Below are positions 15,132 through 27,456 of a stretch of 64,000 nucleotides of DNA, piece after piece. Every line of letters begins with the position of its first letter. Position 1 is the stretch's first letter. The notes beneath the pieces were generated by a model, which saw only the letters and a list, made by a program, of their open reading frames with translations, had not been told where the DNA came from and searched no databases. Origin of the DNA: Limnoperna fortunei (Eukaryota > Mollusca > Bivalvia > Mytilida > Modiolidae); assembly GCA_944474755.1 (NCBI GenBank), contig OX104112.1, positions 65,086,433 to 65,150,432 on the forward strand, in the 5' to 3' direction. Position numbers and translations under genes: made by a program.

Positions 15132-15790
15132 GTCTCGCCTGCGACGAAAGTCGCTGGAGGCGATACATATATATGGGAATCCAGCGGCGGCGGCGTAAAC
15201 ATTTGGACATCTTGCTTCATATATTTGTAAGACCAAGCCCTAGGTCCATCAAATTTGGTCCAGAGGTAGCTTATGATGAGTACTTGCCGGTCAGTCACCG
15301 GTCACCTGACCTTGACCTCAATTTCACGGTCCAGCGACTACGTTAGAGTTTTTAGGTTACGGCAGTTCCTCTGTAACTACACATTGTAGGATGACTTTAT
15401 TTGGTATATAGGTTGCTGATGACTAGTACATGACTGTCTGGTAGGTGTCACCTGACCTTGACCTCGATTTCACGGTCCAGCGACTATGTTAAAGTTTTTG
15501 GGTTACGGCAGTTCCTCTGTAACTACGCATGGTAGGATGACAATATTTGGTATATATTATAGGTTTCTGATGACTAGTACATGACTGTCTGGTAGGTGTC
15601 ACCTTACATTGACCTCAATTTCACGGTCCAGCGACTACGTTAAAGTTTTTTGTATTAGGACAGTTTCTCTGTAACTATGCATTGTATGGAGACAATATTT
15701 GGTATACAGGCAGCTGCTGATAACTAATGATATTTACGTATGCTTATGACGAAATTTATTTTCGTTTCGGATGCGGAATGCAGGCGAGAC
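15132..15790. mobile_element. TIR element with internal 148-bp tandem repeats
   Basis: GTCTCGCCTGC (15132-15142) is matched exactly in inverse by GCAGGCGAGAC (15780-15790). Inside are three tandem copies of a unit of about 146-151 bp starting with CACCTGACCTTGACCTC or a variant at about 15303, 15449 and 15600. The tandem units hold GACCTTGACCT, in inverse AGGTCAAGGTC, a nuclear-receptor-like half-site pair. No protein is encoded. The left part GCGACGAAAGTCGCTGGAGGC can form a stem. A target duplication is not clear. Confidence 0.6.
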
Positions 15791-15814
15791 GTTTTTCTGT
15801 GTCCACACTTGTTT

Positions 15815-16086
15815 CAGTGGCGGATCCAGAGGGGGGTCCAGACCCCCCCTTTCGTTTTGACAAGCATGGGGTCTGGACCCCTACTTTTGTGTTGCCAACA
15901 CAAATTGACATTTTAACGTACATGTTTTAGGTGTCAGGAAATCGTCAGAATGCAGGATTTTACACCATTTCGTTCGCCCAGACCCCCTGCCGTAATACGA
16001 CCTCTGCGAGGTCGGCATGGTGGCCTTCGGACACCATGACAAATTTGGACCCCCCCCCCTTTCATTTGAGGCTGCATCCGCCCCTG
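15815..16086. mobile_element. hAT-like MITE with TGTTT duplication
   Basis: The left end is CAGTGGCGGATCCAG and the right end, inverted, is CAGGGGCGGATGCAG, each followed by a G-rich run before GGTCC. TGTTT occurs directly outside both ends (15810-15814 and 16087-16091), fitting a 5-bp target duplication. CAGTGGCGGATCCAG ends are familiar from animal hAT-type MITEs. It has no coding capacity. Confidence 0.75.
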
Positions 16087-16631
16087 TGTTTAAAATATCA
16101 ATTAATGTTTACATGTATATAAATGCTTTATTTTACAAGAAGTTCTTGAGTTGTGCTCCAATGAATCGATGAAATTAAATCAAGATCTCTTTTAGCATGT
16201 TTAAAGAATGTGACAAAAACTGCCGTTACCTGCAAAATTTTTGGATAAAATGCACTGTATATATTGTGTAATAATTATTGTAACATACATAGGTTTACAT
16301 TAAAGCATGTTTAAAAAGATGAATAGTGGATTCTTTTATTTTTTCCCATGAAATTTGACAAAAACAAACATACAAACAAAAAGAAAAGAGCGGGGAGGGT
16401 TGTATGCACATTTCATTTCCATACGATCACAAGATTTTAACGTTCACATTATTTTGTTGGTCTGTCCTTACCACCTTCTCGCTATGGGCTGTCTGTATAT
16501 GTCTGTTAATCTAGTTTTCCTAGCTGTCCGAATATTTTACTAACAAGGTCTTTGTAACAAAAATGGTGGCAATTGATACTGGGTATCCTGGCCTTTACTA
16601 TTTTTTTGTATTTTAGATTTTTCATTATGTT

Positions 16632-16705
16632 CATCCTCACAAGTCAAGGTTTCTGTGTCAACATGTGTCCACATGTGGACACAGAAACCCTGACTTGTGA
16701 GGATG
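16632..16705. repeat. Near-perfect 74-bp palindrome
   Basis: ATCCTCACAAGTCAAGGTTT (from 16633) and its inverse repeat around a core GTGTCCACATGTGGACAC. Arms are about 27 bp with one mismatch and a short spacer. The surrounding 16092-16990 holds no gene. Confidence 0.9.
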
Positions 16706-17598
16706 CATCATGTTAGTAGCAGTTATTCAGGATGAAAACATATGGTTTTATGAGTAATTTATAACAATTTTGATGATAATTTTGTTCGTTTGATTATTTT
16801 TTGCAATACTAAGATACAGTATTTTTTCCTTGTATATTTTTATATATTTAATGGGACAAAAAGGGTCAAATTTTGTTTTGTTGTTTTACCAATAATAGGT
16901 AACGTTATATATACATTAGTTCTAAAACGGCCAAGTTAGAATATCTGTTTTTGAAGGATATTGGAGTGGCTGTTGTTAGCATCCGAACAATTATTAAGGT
17001 CTTTCCCCTTTCCGAGGGAAAGACCTTCTTGTATTTCTTATGATTAAGTTCTTTCCCCCTTTCCAAGGGAAAGACCTTCTTGTATTTCTTATGATTATTA
17101 TTAAGGTCTTTCCCCTTTCCAAGGGAAAGACCTTACTGTATTTCTTCTGATTATTATTATTTTTATTATTCTTCTTCTTTTCCGCCGCAGTTGTCAAAAA
17201 AGTGTCTTGACGCATCGCTTTGAAACTTGGCACACTTAACCGGCACTGACCGGGCTCGACCTGAGTCACCCTGCGAAACCGAGCTATTTTTAGAAACGGA
17301 GTTATCTCCCCAAACACTGTTTACCCTTGTTTTCAATTCAACTTTTAAACCGTAACCGATATCAAAATTCTAAGGTGTGGAAATAGTCACCTGACTCCTG
17401 ACAATGATTAATCACGCAAAAAATTTTTTTTCGATCAACTTCCTGTTTACGCGATTTTCACGCAAAGTTTGTCGAAAATGTCAAAGTTGTTCGATTTCCA
17501 CAAAAATTGGTTTCCAAGTAGATATGAGGGTCCCAATTACATCTATCGGAGCAAAATTTTTTTTTTGGTCAACCATTTTCAAAATGGCCGCCATTGAA

Positions 17599-18530
17599 AT
17601 TTTGTTTTCAATATAACTCAAAAACTATACAAAATTGAAGCAGACAATATACCAGAAAAATGTTCCTCTCCTTGCGATCTACATTTGATATATAGGGTTG
17701 AAAACTGTGTGACAAACCGTTTTCGAGGTTATGGCCCTTGACAGGTTTCGGCTAAATTTTGTTTTCAATATAACTCAAAAACCATAAAAAATTGAAGCAG
17801 ACAATATATTAGAAAAATGTTCCTCTCGTTGAGATCTATATTTGATATAAGTATCGAAAACTGTGCGACTAACCGTTTTCGAGGTTATGGCCCTTGACAG
17901 TTTTCGGCTAAATTTTGTTTTCAATATAACTCTAAAACCATAAAAAATTGAAGCAGACAATATATTAGAAAAATGTTCCTCTCATTGAGATCTACATTTG
18001 ATATAACTGGTCGAAAACTGTGCGACAAACCGTTTTCGAGGTTATGGCCCTTGACAGGTTTCGGCTAAATTTTGTTTTTAATATAACTCTAAAACCATAA
18101 AAAATTGAAGCAGACAATATATTAGAAAAATGTTCCTCTCATTGAGATCTACATTTGATATTACTGGTCGAAAACTGGGCGACAAACCGTTTTCGAGGTT
18201 ATGGCCCTTGACAGGTTTCAGCTAAAGTTTGTTTTTAATATAACTCAAAAACCATAAAAATTTGAAGCAGAAAATATATTAGAAAAATGTTCCTCTCATT
18301 GAGATCTACATTTGATATAAATAATCGAAAACCGTGCGACTAACAGTTTTCGAGGTTATGGCCCTTGACAGGTTTCGGCTAAATTTTGTTTTCAATATAA
18401 CTCAAAACGATACAAAATTGAAGCAGACAATACATGGGAAACTGTATCGGGATCACTAACAGAATTCATATATTATCAAATATCATATTTTATGACCGGA
18501 AGTGACATTTTGTCCATAGCAACCAACTAA
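17599..18530. repeat. 157-bp tandem array, six copies
   Basis: The word ATTTTGTTTT starts or nearly starts a copy at 17599, 17755, 17912, 18069, 18225 and 18382. Spacing is 156-157 bp. Each copy contains an ACTCAAAAACCATAAAAAAT stretch, a CTCTCATTGAGATCTACATT stretch and a GTTTTCGAGGTTATGGCCCT stretch. Confidence 0.92.
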
Positions 18531-20554
18531 AAGTCCTTAGCAACCATACATTTTCTCACTTGGGACTGCTTGCTTTGTACACAAAAACCATAGCAACTAA
18601 CTGTAAAGCCATTAGCAACCATATACCTAGACATAGCACTAACAAAATGCAGGGAAAGACCTCACATTTGTTCTCGGAACAAATGCGTTTTAATTATTAT
18701 TAAGGTCTTTCCCCATTTCCAAGGGAAAGACCTTCTTGTATTTCTTATGATTATTATTATTTTTCTTTTTCTCCCCAATTTTCCAAATGGGTTTGCCAGA
18801 AGGGGTTTCAACATATCATTATGATACTTGGTACGTTTAATCGCTCATACCAGGAGATGACCTGGCTCACCCTGTGAGACTGTTCTATTTTTAGTAACAG
18901 AGTTATCTGCCCTAACACCGAAAACCTTGTTAGCAGATAAACTCAGAAACCGTAACAGATACTCAAAATCTGAAGAGTGCAAAGTGTAGGGTGACTTATG
19001 GCGATGATTTAACATGCAAATTTTTTTTTCTTAATCGACTTCCGGTTTACGCGTTTTTGACCTGAAAAATGACGCAACGAGTCAAAATTTTTTTCTCGAA
19101 AACCGTAAGTCCTAGAGACTTGGGACCACCACCATTGATCCTAAGTGACATATGTTACATTTGAAAATGTCAAGGTCAAAGGTCAAAAGTCAAGGTCAAA
19201 GGTCACCATAAGTCTTGTTAGCACTATATCTCATAAACCATAAAAGATAGAAGCAGACAATAAAAGGGACAAATACTCCTCTTATCGAGACCTCCATTTG
19301 GTACATTTGACCCGAAGCTGTCCGATGAACCGTTTTCGAGTTACAGCCCTTGACGCGTTTCGGTTAATCGGTTTTTTGGTTAAAACTTGAAAACGGTTAG
19401 AGATAATATAGTAAACATATTGGTTTAACATGATCAGTAGGAAAAGAGCTTCAATTTGAGCCAAAGGTCAAAGGTCAAAAGTCAAGGTCAAAGGTCACCA
19501 TCGGTCTTGTTAGCACTATATCTCATAAACCATAAAAGATAGAAGCAGACAATAAATGGGAAAAATACTGCTCTTATCAAGACCTCCATTTGATACATTT
19601 GACCCGAAGCTGTGCGAGGAACCATTTTCGAGTTACAGCCCTTGATGCATTTCTGTTGATCGGTTTTTTGGTTAAAACTTGAAAACGGTTAGAGATAATA
19701 TAGTAAACATATAGGTTTATCATGATCAGTAGGAAAAGAGCTTCAATTTGAGCCAAAGGGCAAAGGTCATAGGTCAAGGTCATACCATAGCAACAAGGTA
19801 ACTCTTATAAAAAGTCCTTAGCAACCATATATTTTTAGAATCAGAATGATGTACTTTACTGAAATATGTCATTATATGGCCGGAAGTGGCCTTTTGTCCC
19901 TAGCAACGGAATGAAAGTCCTTAACAACCATATATTTTTTGGTTCCTGACCACCTTCTTTACTCAAATAACTCTTTTTTATGACTGGAAGTGACATTTTT
20001 GTGCTATACCAAGACAAAATCCCATAGCAATACCTAACTTTTCTGACTTTAGAGGAACAGTGGGAAAGACCTTCTCATTTGTTCTCAGAACAAATGGCAG
20101 TTTAATTATTATTTTTTTTTCTTTTTCTCCCCATTTTTCCAAATGGGTTTGCCAGAAGGGGTTTCAACATATCATTATGATACTTGGTACGTTTAATCGC
20201 TCATACCAGGAGATGACCTGGCTCACCCTGTGAGACTGTTCTATTTTTAGTAACAGAGTTATCTGCCCTAACACCGAAAACCTTGTTAGCAGATAAACTC
20301 AGAAACCGTAACCGATTCTTAAAATCTGAAGTGTACAAAATGTCGCTGGTTTCTATGGCGATGATTTGTCATGCAAAAAAACATTCTTCCATCAACTTCC
20401 TGTTTACGCGATTTTGACGCGAAGTTTGTCGAAAACGTCAAAGTTGTCGGATTTACACAAAACTTGGTTTCCAAGTAGATATGAGGGTCCTAATTACATG
20501 TATCGGATCAAAAAAAATTTTCGGTCCACCATTTTCAAAATGGCCGCCATTGAA

Positions 20555-21340
20555 ATTTTGTTTTCAATATAACTCAAAAACCATAAAAAATTGAAGCAGA
20601 GAATATATCAGAAAAATGTTCCTCTCATTGAGATCTAAATTTGATATACAGGTTCGAAAACTGTGCGACAAACCGTTTTAGAGGTTATGGCCCTTGACAG
20701 GTTTCGGCTAAATTTTGTTTTCGAAATAACTCAAAAACCATAAAAAATTGAAGCAGAGAATATATCAGAAAAATGTTCCTCTCATTGAGATCTACATCTG
20801 ATATAAGGTTCGAAAACTGTGCGACAAACCGTTTTCGAGGTTATGGCCCTTGACACATTTCAGCTAAATTTTGTTTTCAATAAAGCTCAAAAACCATAAA
20901 AAATTTAAGCAGACAATATATCAGAAAAATGTTCCTCTCGTTGAGATCTACATTTGATATAATTGCTGAAAACTGTGCGACAAACCATTTTCGAGGTTAT
21001 GGCCCTTGACAGGTTTCGGCTAAATTTTGTTTTCAATATAACTTAAAAACCATAAAAAATTGAAGCAGACAATATATCAGAAAAATGTTCCTCTCATTGA
21101 GATCTACATTTGATATACAGTGTCGAAAACTGTGCGACAACCCGTTTTCGAGGTTATGGCCCTTGACAGGTTTCGGCTAAATTTTGTTTTCAATATAACT
21201 CAAAAGCCATAAAAAATTGAAGCAGACAATAAAAGGGAAAAATACTCCTCTTATCGAGACGTCCATTTGGTACATTCGGCCCGCAGCTGTGCGATGAACC
21301 GTTTTCGAGTTACAGCCCTTGACGCGTTTCGGTTAATTGG
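20555..21340. repeat. 157-bp tandem array, second set, five copies
   Basis: Copies begin at 20555, 20712, 20868, 21024 and 21181, a spacing of 156-157 bp. The last one grades into a divergent relative of the module that also occurs around 19200-19470, 19500-19770 and 22240-22480 with CCTCTTATCGAGACC. The two module types are therefore homologous and interspersed. Confidence 0.9.
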
Positions 21341-23117
21341 TTTTTTGGTTAAAACTTGAAAACGGTTACAGATAATATAGTAAACATATAGGTTTAACAT
21401 GATCAGTAGGAAAAGAGCTTCAATTTGAGCCAAAGGTCATAGGTCATAGGTCAAGGTCATACCATAGCAACAAGGTAACTGTTATAAAAAATCCTTAGCA
21501 ACCATATATTTTTAGAAGCAGAATGATGTACTTTACTTAAATATGTCATTTCATGACCGGAAGTGGCTTTTTGTCCCTAGCAACGGAATGAAAGTCCTTA
21601 ACAACCATATATGTTTTGGTTCGGGACCACTTCCTTTACTCAAATAACTCATTTTTTATGACTGGAAGCGACATTTTGTGCTATAGCAAAACACAAAATA
21701 CCATAGCATCACCTAAATTTTCTGACTGCAGAGGAACAGTGGGAAAGACCTTCTCATTTGTTCTCAGAACAAATGAAGGTTTAATTATTATTTTTTTTCT
21801 TCTTCCGCTGAGGTTTGCCAAAAAGTGTCGCGACATATCATTTCGATACTTGGTACTATTAATCGGTCATATCCAGAGATGACTTGGTTCACCCTGTGAA
21901 ACCGATCTATTTTTAGTAACAGAGTTATCTGCCCCAACACCGTAAACCCTTGTTAGCAGATAAACTCAGAAACCGTAACAGATTCTCAAAATCTGAAGTG
22001 TACAAAATGTCGCTGGACTTATGGCGATGAGTTGTCATGCATATCTTTATTTTCGAATCGACTTCCTGTTTACGCGTTTTTGATGTGAAAAATGTCGCAA
22101 CGCGTCAAAAATTTTTTATTAAAAACCGTAAATCCTAGAGACTTGGAACCACCACCATTGATCCTAATTGACATATGTTACATTTAAAATGTCAAGGTCA
22201 AAGGTCAAAAGTCAAGGTCAAAGGTCACCATAGGTGTTGTTAGCACTATATCTCATAAACCATAAAAGATAGAAGCAGACAATAAATCAGGAAAATACTC
22301 CTCTTATCGAGACCTTTATTTGATACATTTGGCTCAAAGCTTTGCGATGAACCGTTTTCGAGTTACAGCCCTTGACGCGTTTCGGTTAATCGGTTTTTTG
22401 GTAAAAACTTGAAAACGGTTAGAGATAATATAGTAAATATATAGGTTTAACATGATCAGTAGGAAAAGAGCTTCAATTTGTGCCAAAGGTCAAAGGACAT
22501 AGGTCAAGGTCATACCCAAGCAACAAGGTGACCGTTATAAAAAGTCCTTAGCAACCATATATTTTTAGAATCAGAATGATGTACTTTACTGAAATATGTC
22601 ATTACATGACCGGAAGTGGCCTTTTGTCCCTAGCAACGGAATGAAAGTCCTTGACAACCATATATTTTTTGGCTCGGGACCACTTTCTTTATTCAAATAA
22701 CTCATTTTTATGACTGGAAGTGACATTTTGTGCTATACCAAGACACAAAATCCCATAGCAATACCTAACTTTTCTTTCTTTAGAGGAACAGTGGGAAAGA
22801 CCTTCTCATTTGTTCTCAGAACAAATGGCAGTTTAATTTCTTATTTTATTTCATTTTTGATGGGGACGGAGTATAGGATTTTTTTTCTGTTTTGTGCCAT
22901 GTGTCTTTGTTTTAAACCATTTTAAAGTTTATTAACATTTATTAGAAAGTGACAAGATTCTTCATTTAATGAGCCTTTGGTTGTTAGTTGCATGTCAACA
23001 TATTCTCTCTATCTATTACGATTTCGGGATATTCAGAACTGGTTGAACCAACCATGTTATTGCATTCTCCATTTAGATCAATGTTTTTTTTATCAGATTG
23101 TGATTGAAGTTTATTAG

Positions 23118-23624
23118 TATTAGACAGGTTGAGATTCGGAACTTGTACGTGTAACGTGTAATTTTTCCTTCTACGTCATCAAGACTGGTGTGTCACGTGA
23201 TTATGTGGTACGTACAAGTTTACAAGTAGGTGTAGCGCGTGTAGTGTTTCTTTGCATAAAGCAGCTTTCTTATTAATGTTGAGTGCTATATTGATTAAGT
23301 TAAGGATATGCTGCATCATTTTTATTTAAACTTTTTATTTGTTAGGTCTTTGTAAAACCCGACGAAATGTGTTTTTCTAACCTTTTGAAAGGACTGAAAA
23401 GTAAATATGGCAAATTTTTTTTCTGATTTTGGGGCTAATATAAAAATCAAAATATATGTGTGAGTTTTTACTTTTGGTTTTAATTTTTGCGACTATTATA
23501 CAAGTTGAAGTACAAGTGAAAAAAATCTCAACACAAATAACTACAAGTAAACCCGTGTACGTATACGTACGTGTAACTATGCGTACCAGTACAAATACAA
23601 GTTTCTGATCTCAACCTCTCTAAT
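23118..23624. mobile_element. TIR element of about 0.5 kb
   Basis: ATTAGACAGGTTGAGAT near 23119 is matched in inverse by ATCTCAACCTCTCTAAT near 23608-23624. The next block is also similar (AACTTGTACGTG against an inverted AACTTGTATTTG). No protein is encoded. The exact ends and target duplication are unclear. 22828-23117 and 23625-24098 hold no gene; TATATATCTTTATTTTCT near 23667 may be a reversed LINE tail. Confidence 0.55.
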
Positions 23625-24098
23625 ATTACATCTATCGTTGAACAAGTGTTCGATCTTGTTGTAATATATATATCTTTATTTTCTAAAACCACAAGACAGT
23701 AGTGTTAAAAGTAAGAACAAAACAAACACCCACATGCAGACACACACATATAAACACAGTAATATACAAACAAAAATACAGACTTAAAACTTAAAATAAA
23801 AAGTGATCAAACTCAGCCATGTTAGGCAGAATTTTACTGCCGTTATAATCCGAAGTTAATTTTGTGATTTGTCGGATTAACTTCGCCAAAAAAAAAAGAA
23901 GCGAGGGTACGGTTATTATTTCTACAGCCAGGTTTGAATAAATTGGTCGCTAAGATTGAGTTTTACAGAAGATATATAAATCAATTTGTGTTCAAAAAAT
24001 TGTGATTGTCAAAACATATGATAACCCACAGATATTCAATATTCATCTGACATTGTTAAGCCATTTAAATTCCTTTCCTTTTACAAACTTAATGTCAA

Positions 24099-24393
24099 AT
24101 TTTCTAAATGTACGTTGGTACTCACAAAAACAAAATTTGTAGAGAAAATTATGTTGCTAATGCTTGTCTCTTCTACACGCGCTTGGAAGGGGGTCAAACT
24201 CTGTACATATTTCCGATCTTTCATCCTTGAATTCGGAATTATATTTTGTGATGCACGAGGAAAAGACGGAAATCCTTGCGCACTTCCTGTGCGCACTATA
24301 AGTCCAAATTTTACGGGTTCGTCCAACTACCATTTTCTAAATGTACGTTGGTACTCACAAAAACAAAATTTGTAGAGAAAATTATGTTGCTAA
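24099..24393 (-). repeat. B1-A2-B2 end of the DIRS-like element
   Basis: The 62-bp repeat beginning ATTTTCTAAATGTACG on the plus strand occurs at 24099-24160 and 24332-24393. Between them lies the 83-bp A repeat (24250-24332), identical to 28361-28443 by eye. A contains the palindrome TGCGCAC-TTCCT-GTGCGCA (24277-24295; also 28388-28406), which could be a recombination core. Confidence 0.88.
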
Positions 24394-24586
24394 ATTTAGA
24401 GATAATAAACTAATCCTCCAAAGTTATTCCTTTGAAGATAGAATAAAGCTAAAATGACATGTGAATAAATCCTTTCTTCACAAAAGAACGTCAAAATGCA
24501 ATAACATGAAATAAAACTGGTTGATATCTACATACATTTGCATAACAAAATTGGTCCATATCCACAAAACAAATTTGGTATCTGCC

Positions 24587-25540
24587 TTAATCTAAAATTT
24601 TTGACGTGAAGTCAGATGGAAGTGTAGGGTAAACATAATGATTCATAAAAGTATCTTTAGTCTTCCATATGCCTAACTGCATTGCTGTTTCAGGGGCAAT
24701 TCCAGTTGTCATAGCTAAAGTTGCACCAGTCGGTCGGAACGATTTTGCAGTAAATCCTCGGTCTTTAAGACCACACAATGAAATAACTTGCTCAAGTACA
24801 TTGGCAATTGTGTCACTTGTAATAGCCTTATACGGTGCCTTCAGCGAAATGAATACTGCGCCATTAGAAGGTCTTTGAGCACTAGTCTTGTTTATATACA
24901 ACTTCAGAACTGAGATAGGGTCCATAGTGCTATCCGTGTTCGGTGGAAAATTTACTTCGAAACCAGTTCTGTTTGTATCGTTTTTTATTCCAAAAAATCG
25001 AATAGTTAATGAACCGTCTTCCATAAAACATAAGATCTGTACCGAAAATACAATATTCTCAAAAGATAGACTGTCCTTGTGAAAAACTTTACCTTTGGGC
25101 GCTAAATCTGAAGGTCGAGTCATACAAGTAATAGCTAATTAAGGTAATGGCTTTCATACGGAGCTGTTTAACGGACAAATTATTGTTGTCACCCCAAACT
25201 GAAAATAGTTTCTTGAAAGGTTCTATAGGCATAGGTTTAGAACGACACATTGGAATGCTGGTTTGAGTTTTTATTAACCCAGAAATAAGACGACGAATAT
25301 CAGAGTTGTTCATTGGTGAATTTTTTCCTAAAGTCTCGAACAAACAGGAAATGGCCGCAGAAGCCATACGTAAAGTAGATTCCGGACGGGTAGAATTGTC
25401 AGCTAAAGAGCATAGGAATTCAGACAACACATGTAGGAGGTTTTCATCGTCAAATTTAGTATCGTGAAGGTAACAAAATCAATGTAACGTTGAACGTAGT
25501 TATTATAAGTTTGTAATGTTGAATTCGATAAACAGTGAAC
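24587..25540 (-). pseudogene. Tyrosine recombinase of the DIRS-like element (broken)
   Basis: The N-terminal part (SNSTLQTYNNYVQRYIDFV, about 25535-25475) is followed by a middle part (25430-25089) and a C-terminal part (25123-24587) in other frames. The first catalytic arginine is in MTRPSDLAPKG. The second motif reads KSFRPTGATLAM, with K where many recombinases have H. GIWKTKDTFMNHYVY supplies the C-terminal His/Trp motif and the tyrosine nucleophile. Frameshifts near 25455 and 25125 split it. In this family the enzyme joins a circular cDNA to the target, replacing the integrase of LTR elements. The domain assignment is good, and this copy is inactive as written. Confidence 0.8.
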
Positions 25541-25569
25541 TGTTTGAATAGCTGCTCTAGCGGACCAAC

Positions 25570-25970
25570 CTAGGCATCGAAGTCTAGTGCTCCATTGACT
25601 CTCCAAGCAAAAATTTCCCAACATCGATTTTTCAGTGGTTCTACTTTGGGACCTACTGCTACTATTGTACGAACTGAAATTGGTAGCCGTATTGGCTCGT
25701 CTATAAGAATTTTCAACAGTCTTGCATACCATACTTGGGTGGTCCATTTTGGTGCTATGACTGTTGCGATAGCTTTTTGTTGACAAATTACGTTTAATAC
25801 CTTTGGCAACAATACAAAAGGAGCGTTGACAAAACTGTTCATTCGAGACCAATCGTTTTGAGCCAATGCATCTACAGCTGACGTTCCTGGATCCCAGAAT
25901 AGGCTGTTGTATACTGGTAGCTGAGTTGTCATTAGAGATGCAAAGCGATCTATGTCGTGCGGGCCCCAGA
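25570..25970 (-). pseudogene. Dam-like methyltransferase block of the DIRS-like element
   Basis: After a frameshift near 25970, the sequence reads YNSLFWDPGTSAVDALAQND, then WSRMNSFVNAPFVLLPKV and ATVIAPKWTTQVWYARL. It resembles the phage-Dam-type block that follows RNase H in DIRS and PAT elements. FVNAPF sits in the place of the (N/D)PP(F/Y) catalytic motif, with an alanine instead of the first proline. Its role in the element is not established. Confidence 0.65.
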
Positions 25971-27430
25971 CTGTCTATTAACCGAAAGAGATTTGGATGG
26001 AGCTGCCACTCGTATGTTGAGTTCATTCTCGACAGTTGGTCGGCTTGCCAATTGAGTGAACCGGAAAGGTATCTTGCTGACAGTGAGATATTGTTGTTTA
26101 TTGCCAATGAGTAAATTAGACGTGCCACCTGGTCTAAATCTTTGACCGAACCTCCCATGTTGTTTAAGAATGCTACGGACGTTATGTTGTCCGACAGGAT
26201 CTGAATTGTTTTGTTTCTGAGAAACGGCAGAAATGACAGCATTCCCATATATACCGCAAACAGTTCTCGGTAATTTGAATGTTTGTACGCTAGATGCTTG
26301 TCCCAAAAACCCTGAGCCTGATGACCTGGGATCCAAGCGCCCCATGCGAAACTCGAAGCATCTGTCACCATCTGAAAATCCACGTGTTGTGGGCTTATTA
26401 CAAGCCCGTTCCATTTATCCAACGATTCTAACCACCAAATCAAATCCGATCGGCTAGCTGCATCAATGATTAAAATATCGCTCCACGACGTCTTGGTCGC
26501 TAAGAGTCTATATAAATTACGAAGCAAAAGTTTGGCTGGTAAAATACACTTATACATGGAAACGCACTGACCTGCTACTCTAGCAAGTCCTCTTGCTGGT
26601 ATGGTTTCCCTATTTAAACATTTTCTTATGTCTCTTTTAAGTTTCTGAATTCTAGACTTTGGTATCTTAATTACAGTTTTATCACCTGTATTATCTATTA
26701 CATATCCTATAAAATCCTTACGTAAACCTGGTTCGAGGTTTGATTTTTCAAAATTTATCGTCCAACCCAAATCTTGTAGCAACTGTAAAAGAAAATTTTT
26801 GTCAGAGTCAATGGTTTCCTTGTGAGAAAACAGAATAAAATCATCCACGTACAGAACCACTCTAAATCCTTTGGATCTTAGAAATTTGACCACAGGTCGT
26901 AGAATCTTTGTGAAAAAATAAGGGCTACAGTTATGGCCAAAAGGAAGAACGGTCCACTGGTAGTAAACATTTAGGAATTTAAAACCAAGTTAAGTTCTGT
27001 GCTCTTTGTGCACAGGCACATGATGAAAACCATTTTTCAAGTCTGCAGTAATCATAAAATCTTTGGGCTTAACAATATCTATGACACAATTAATGTCTTC
27101 GTATTTGAACTTGGGAGGAGTGCTAAATTTATTAACATGACGCAAGTCACAAATAAGTCTAAAAGATTTATTTTTCTTCGGAACACAACGAATCGGAGAC
27201 ACAACATGAGGTTTAATATCAACTTTTTCGATCCTTCCTAACAAAAGCAAGTCTATGATTTCTTTATTTAAGAATTGCAATTGTACATTATTAAAATTTT
27301 CATTGTTACACTCAAATACAGGAATGTCACTATGTAAAAAAATTTTATACCCGCTGATAACCAATCTATAACCTGATCCGGTGGTTCTAACTTTTGCCAG
27401 TTTTTTTATGTTTTTCGTCAACTCCCACAT
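25971..27430 (-). pseudogene. Reverse transcriptase and RNase H of the DIRS-like element
   Basis: The frame starts at ATG 27430 (MWELTKNIKKLAKV). RT blocks are VSPIRCVPKKNKSFRLICDL, ADLKNGFHHVPVH, LPFGHNCSPYFFTKILRP and the catalytic YVDD (26851-26840). A single in-frame TAA at 26990-26992 interrupts it, and the same frame continues on both sides. RNase H residues follow in order: TDASSFAWGAW, YRELFAVYMG, LSDNITSVAFL and LNWQADQLSR. The frame then shifts near 25970 into the methyltransferase block. The catalytic residues of RT and RNase H look intact, which suggests modest decay. Confidence 0.85.
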
Positions 27431-27456
27431 TATATATTAAATGTTAATATGTTCGA

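Larger units (their letters stand above)
16998..22827. repeat. Composite repeat: four large units with hairpin borders
   Basis: Four units cover about 16998-18686, 18702-20096, 20097-21775 and 21776-22827. Units open with a T-rich or hairpin border (GGTCTTTCCCC then GGGAAAGACC; tandem at 16998, 17050 and 17103) and a shared block beginning TTTGCCAGAAGGGGTTTCAA. They close with GGGAAAGACCTTCTC followed by a perfect palindrome around TTCTCAGAA. The AAGGTCTTTCCC start and GGGAAAGACCTT end are inverted repeats of each other. No real gene was found; open frames inside recur at the same place in each unit and are by-products of the repeat. Only units 1 and 2 keep the full left hairpin. Confidence 0.85.

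Noticed and set aside
17599..21340. Regularly spaced repeats resembling a CRISPR-like array
   Set aside because: The period is 157 bp with the whole unit conserved, no unique spacers, and the context is a eukaryotic repeat. It is a tandem satellite.
19282..21433. Similar 60-70 residue open frames recurring on the minus strand
   Set aside because: They recur because the repeat recurs. No start context or domain is evident, and the same region is closed in other copies.
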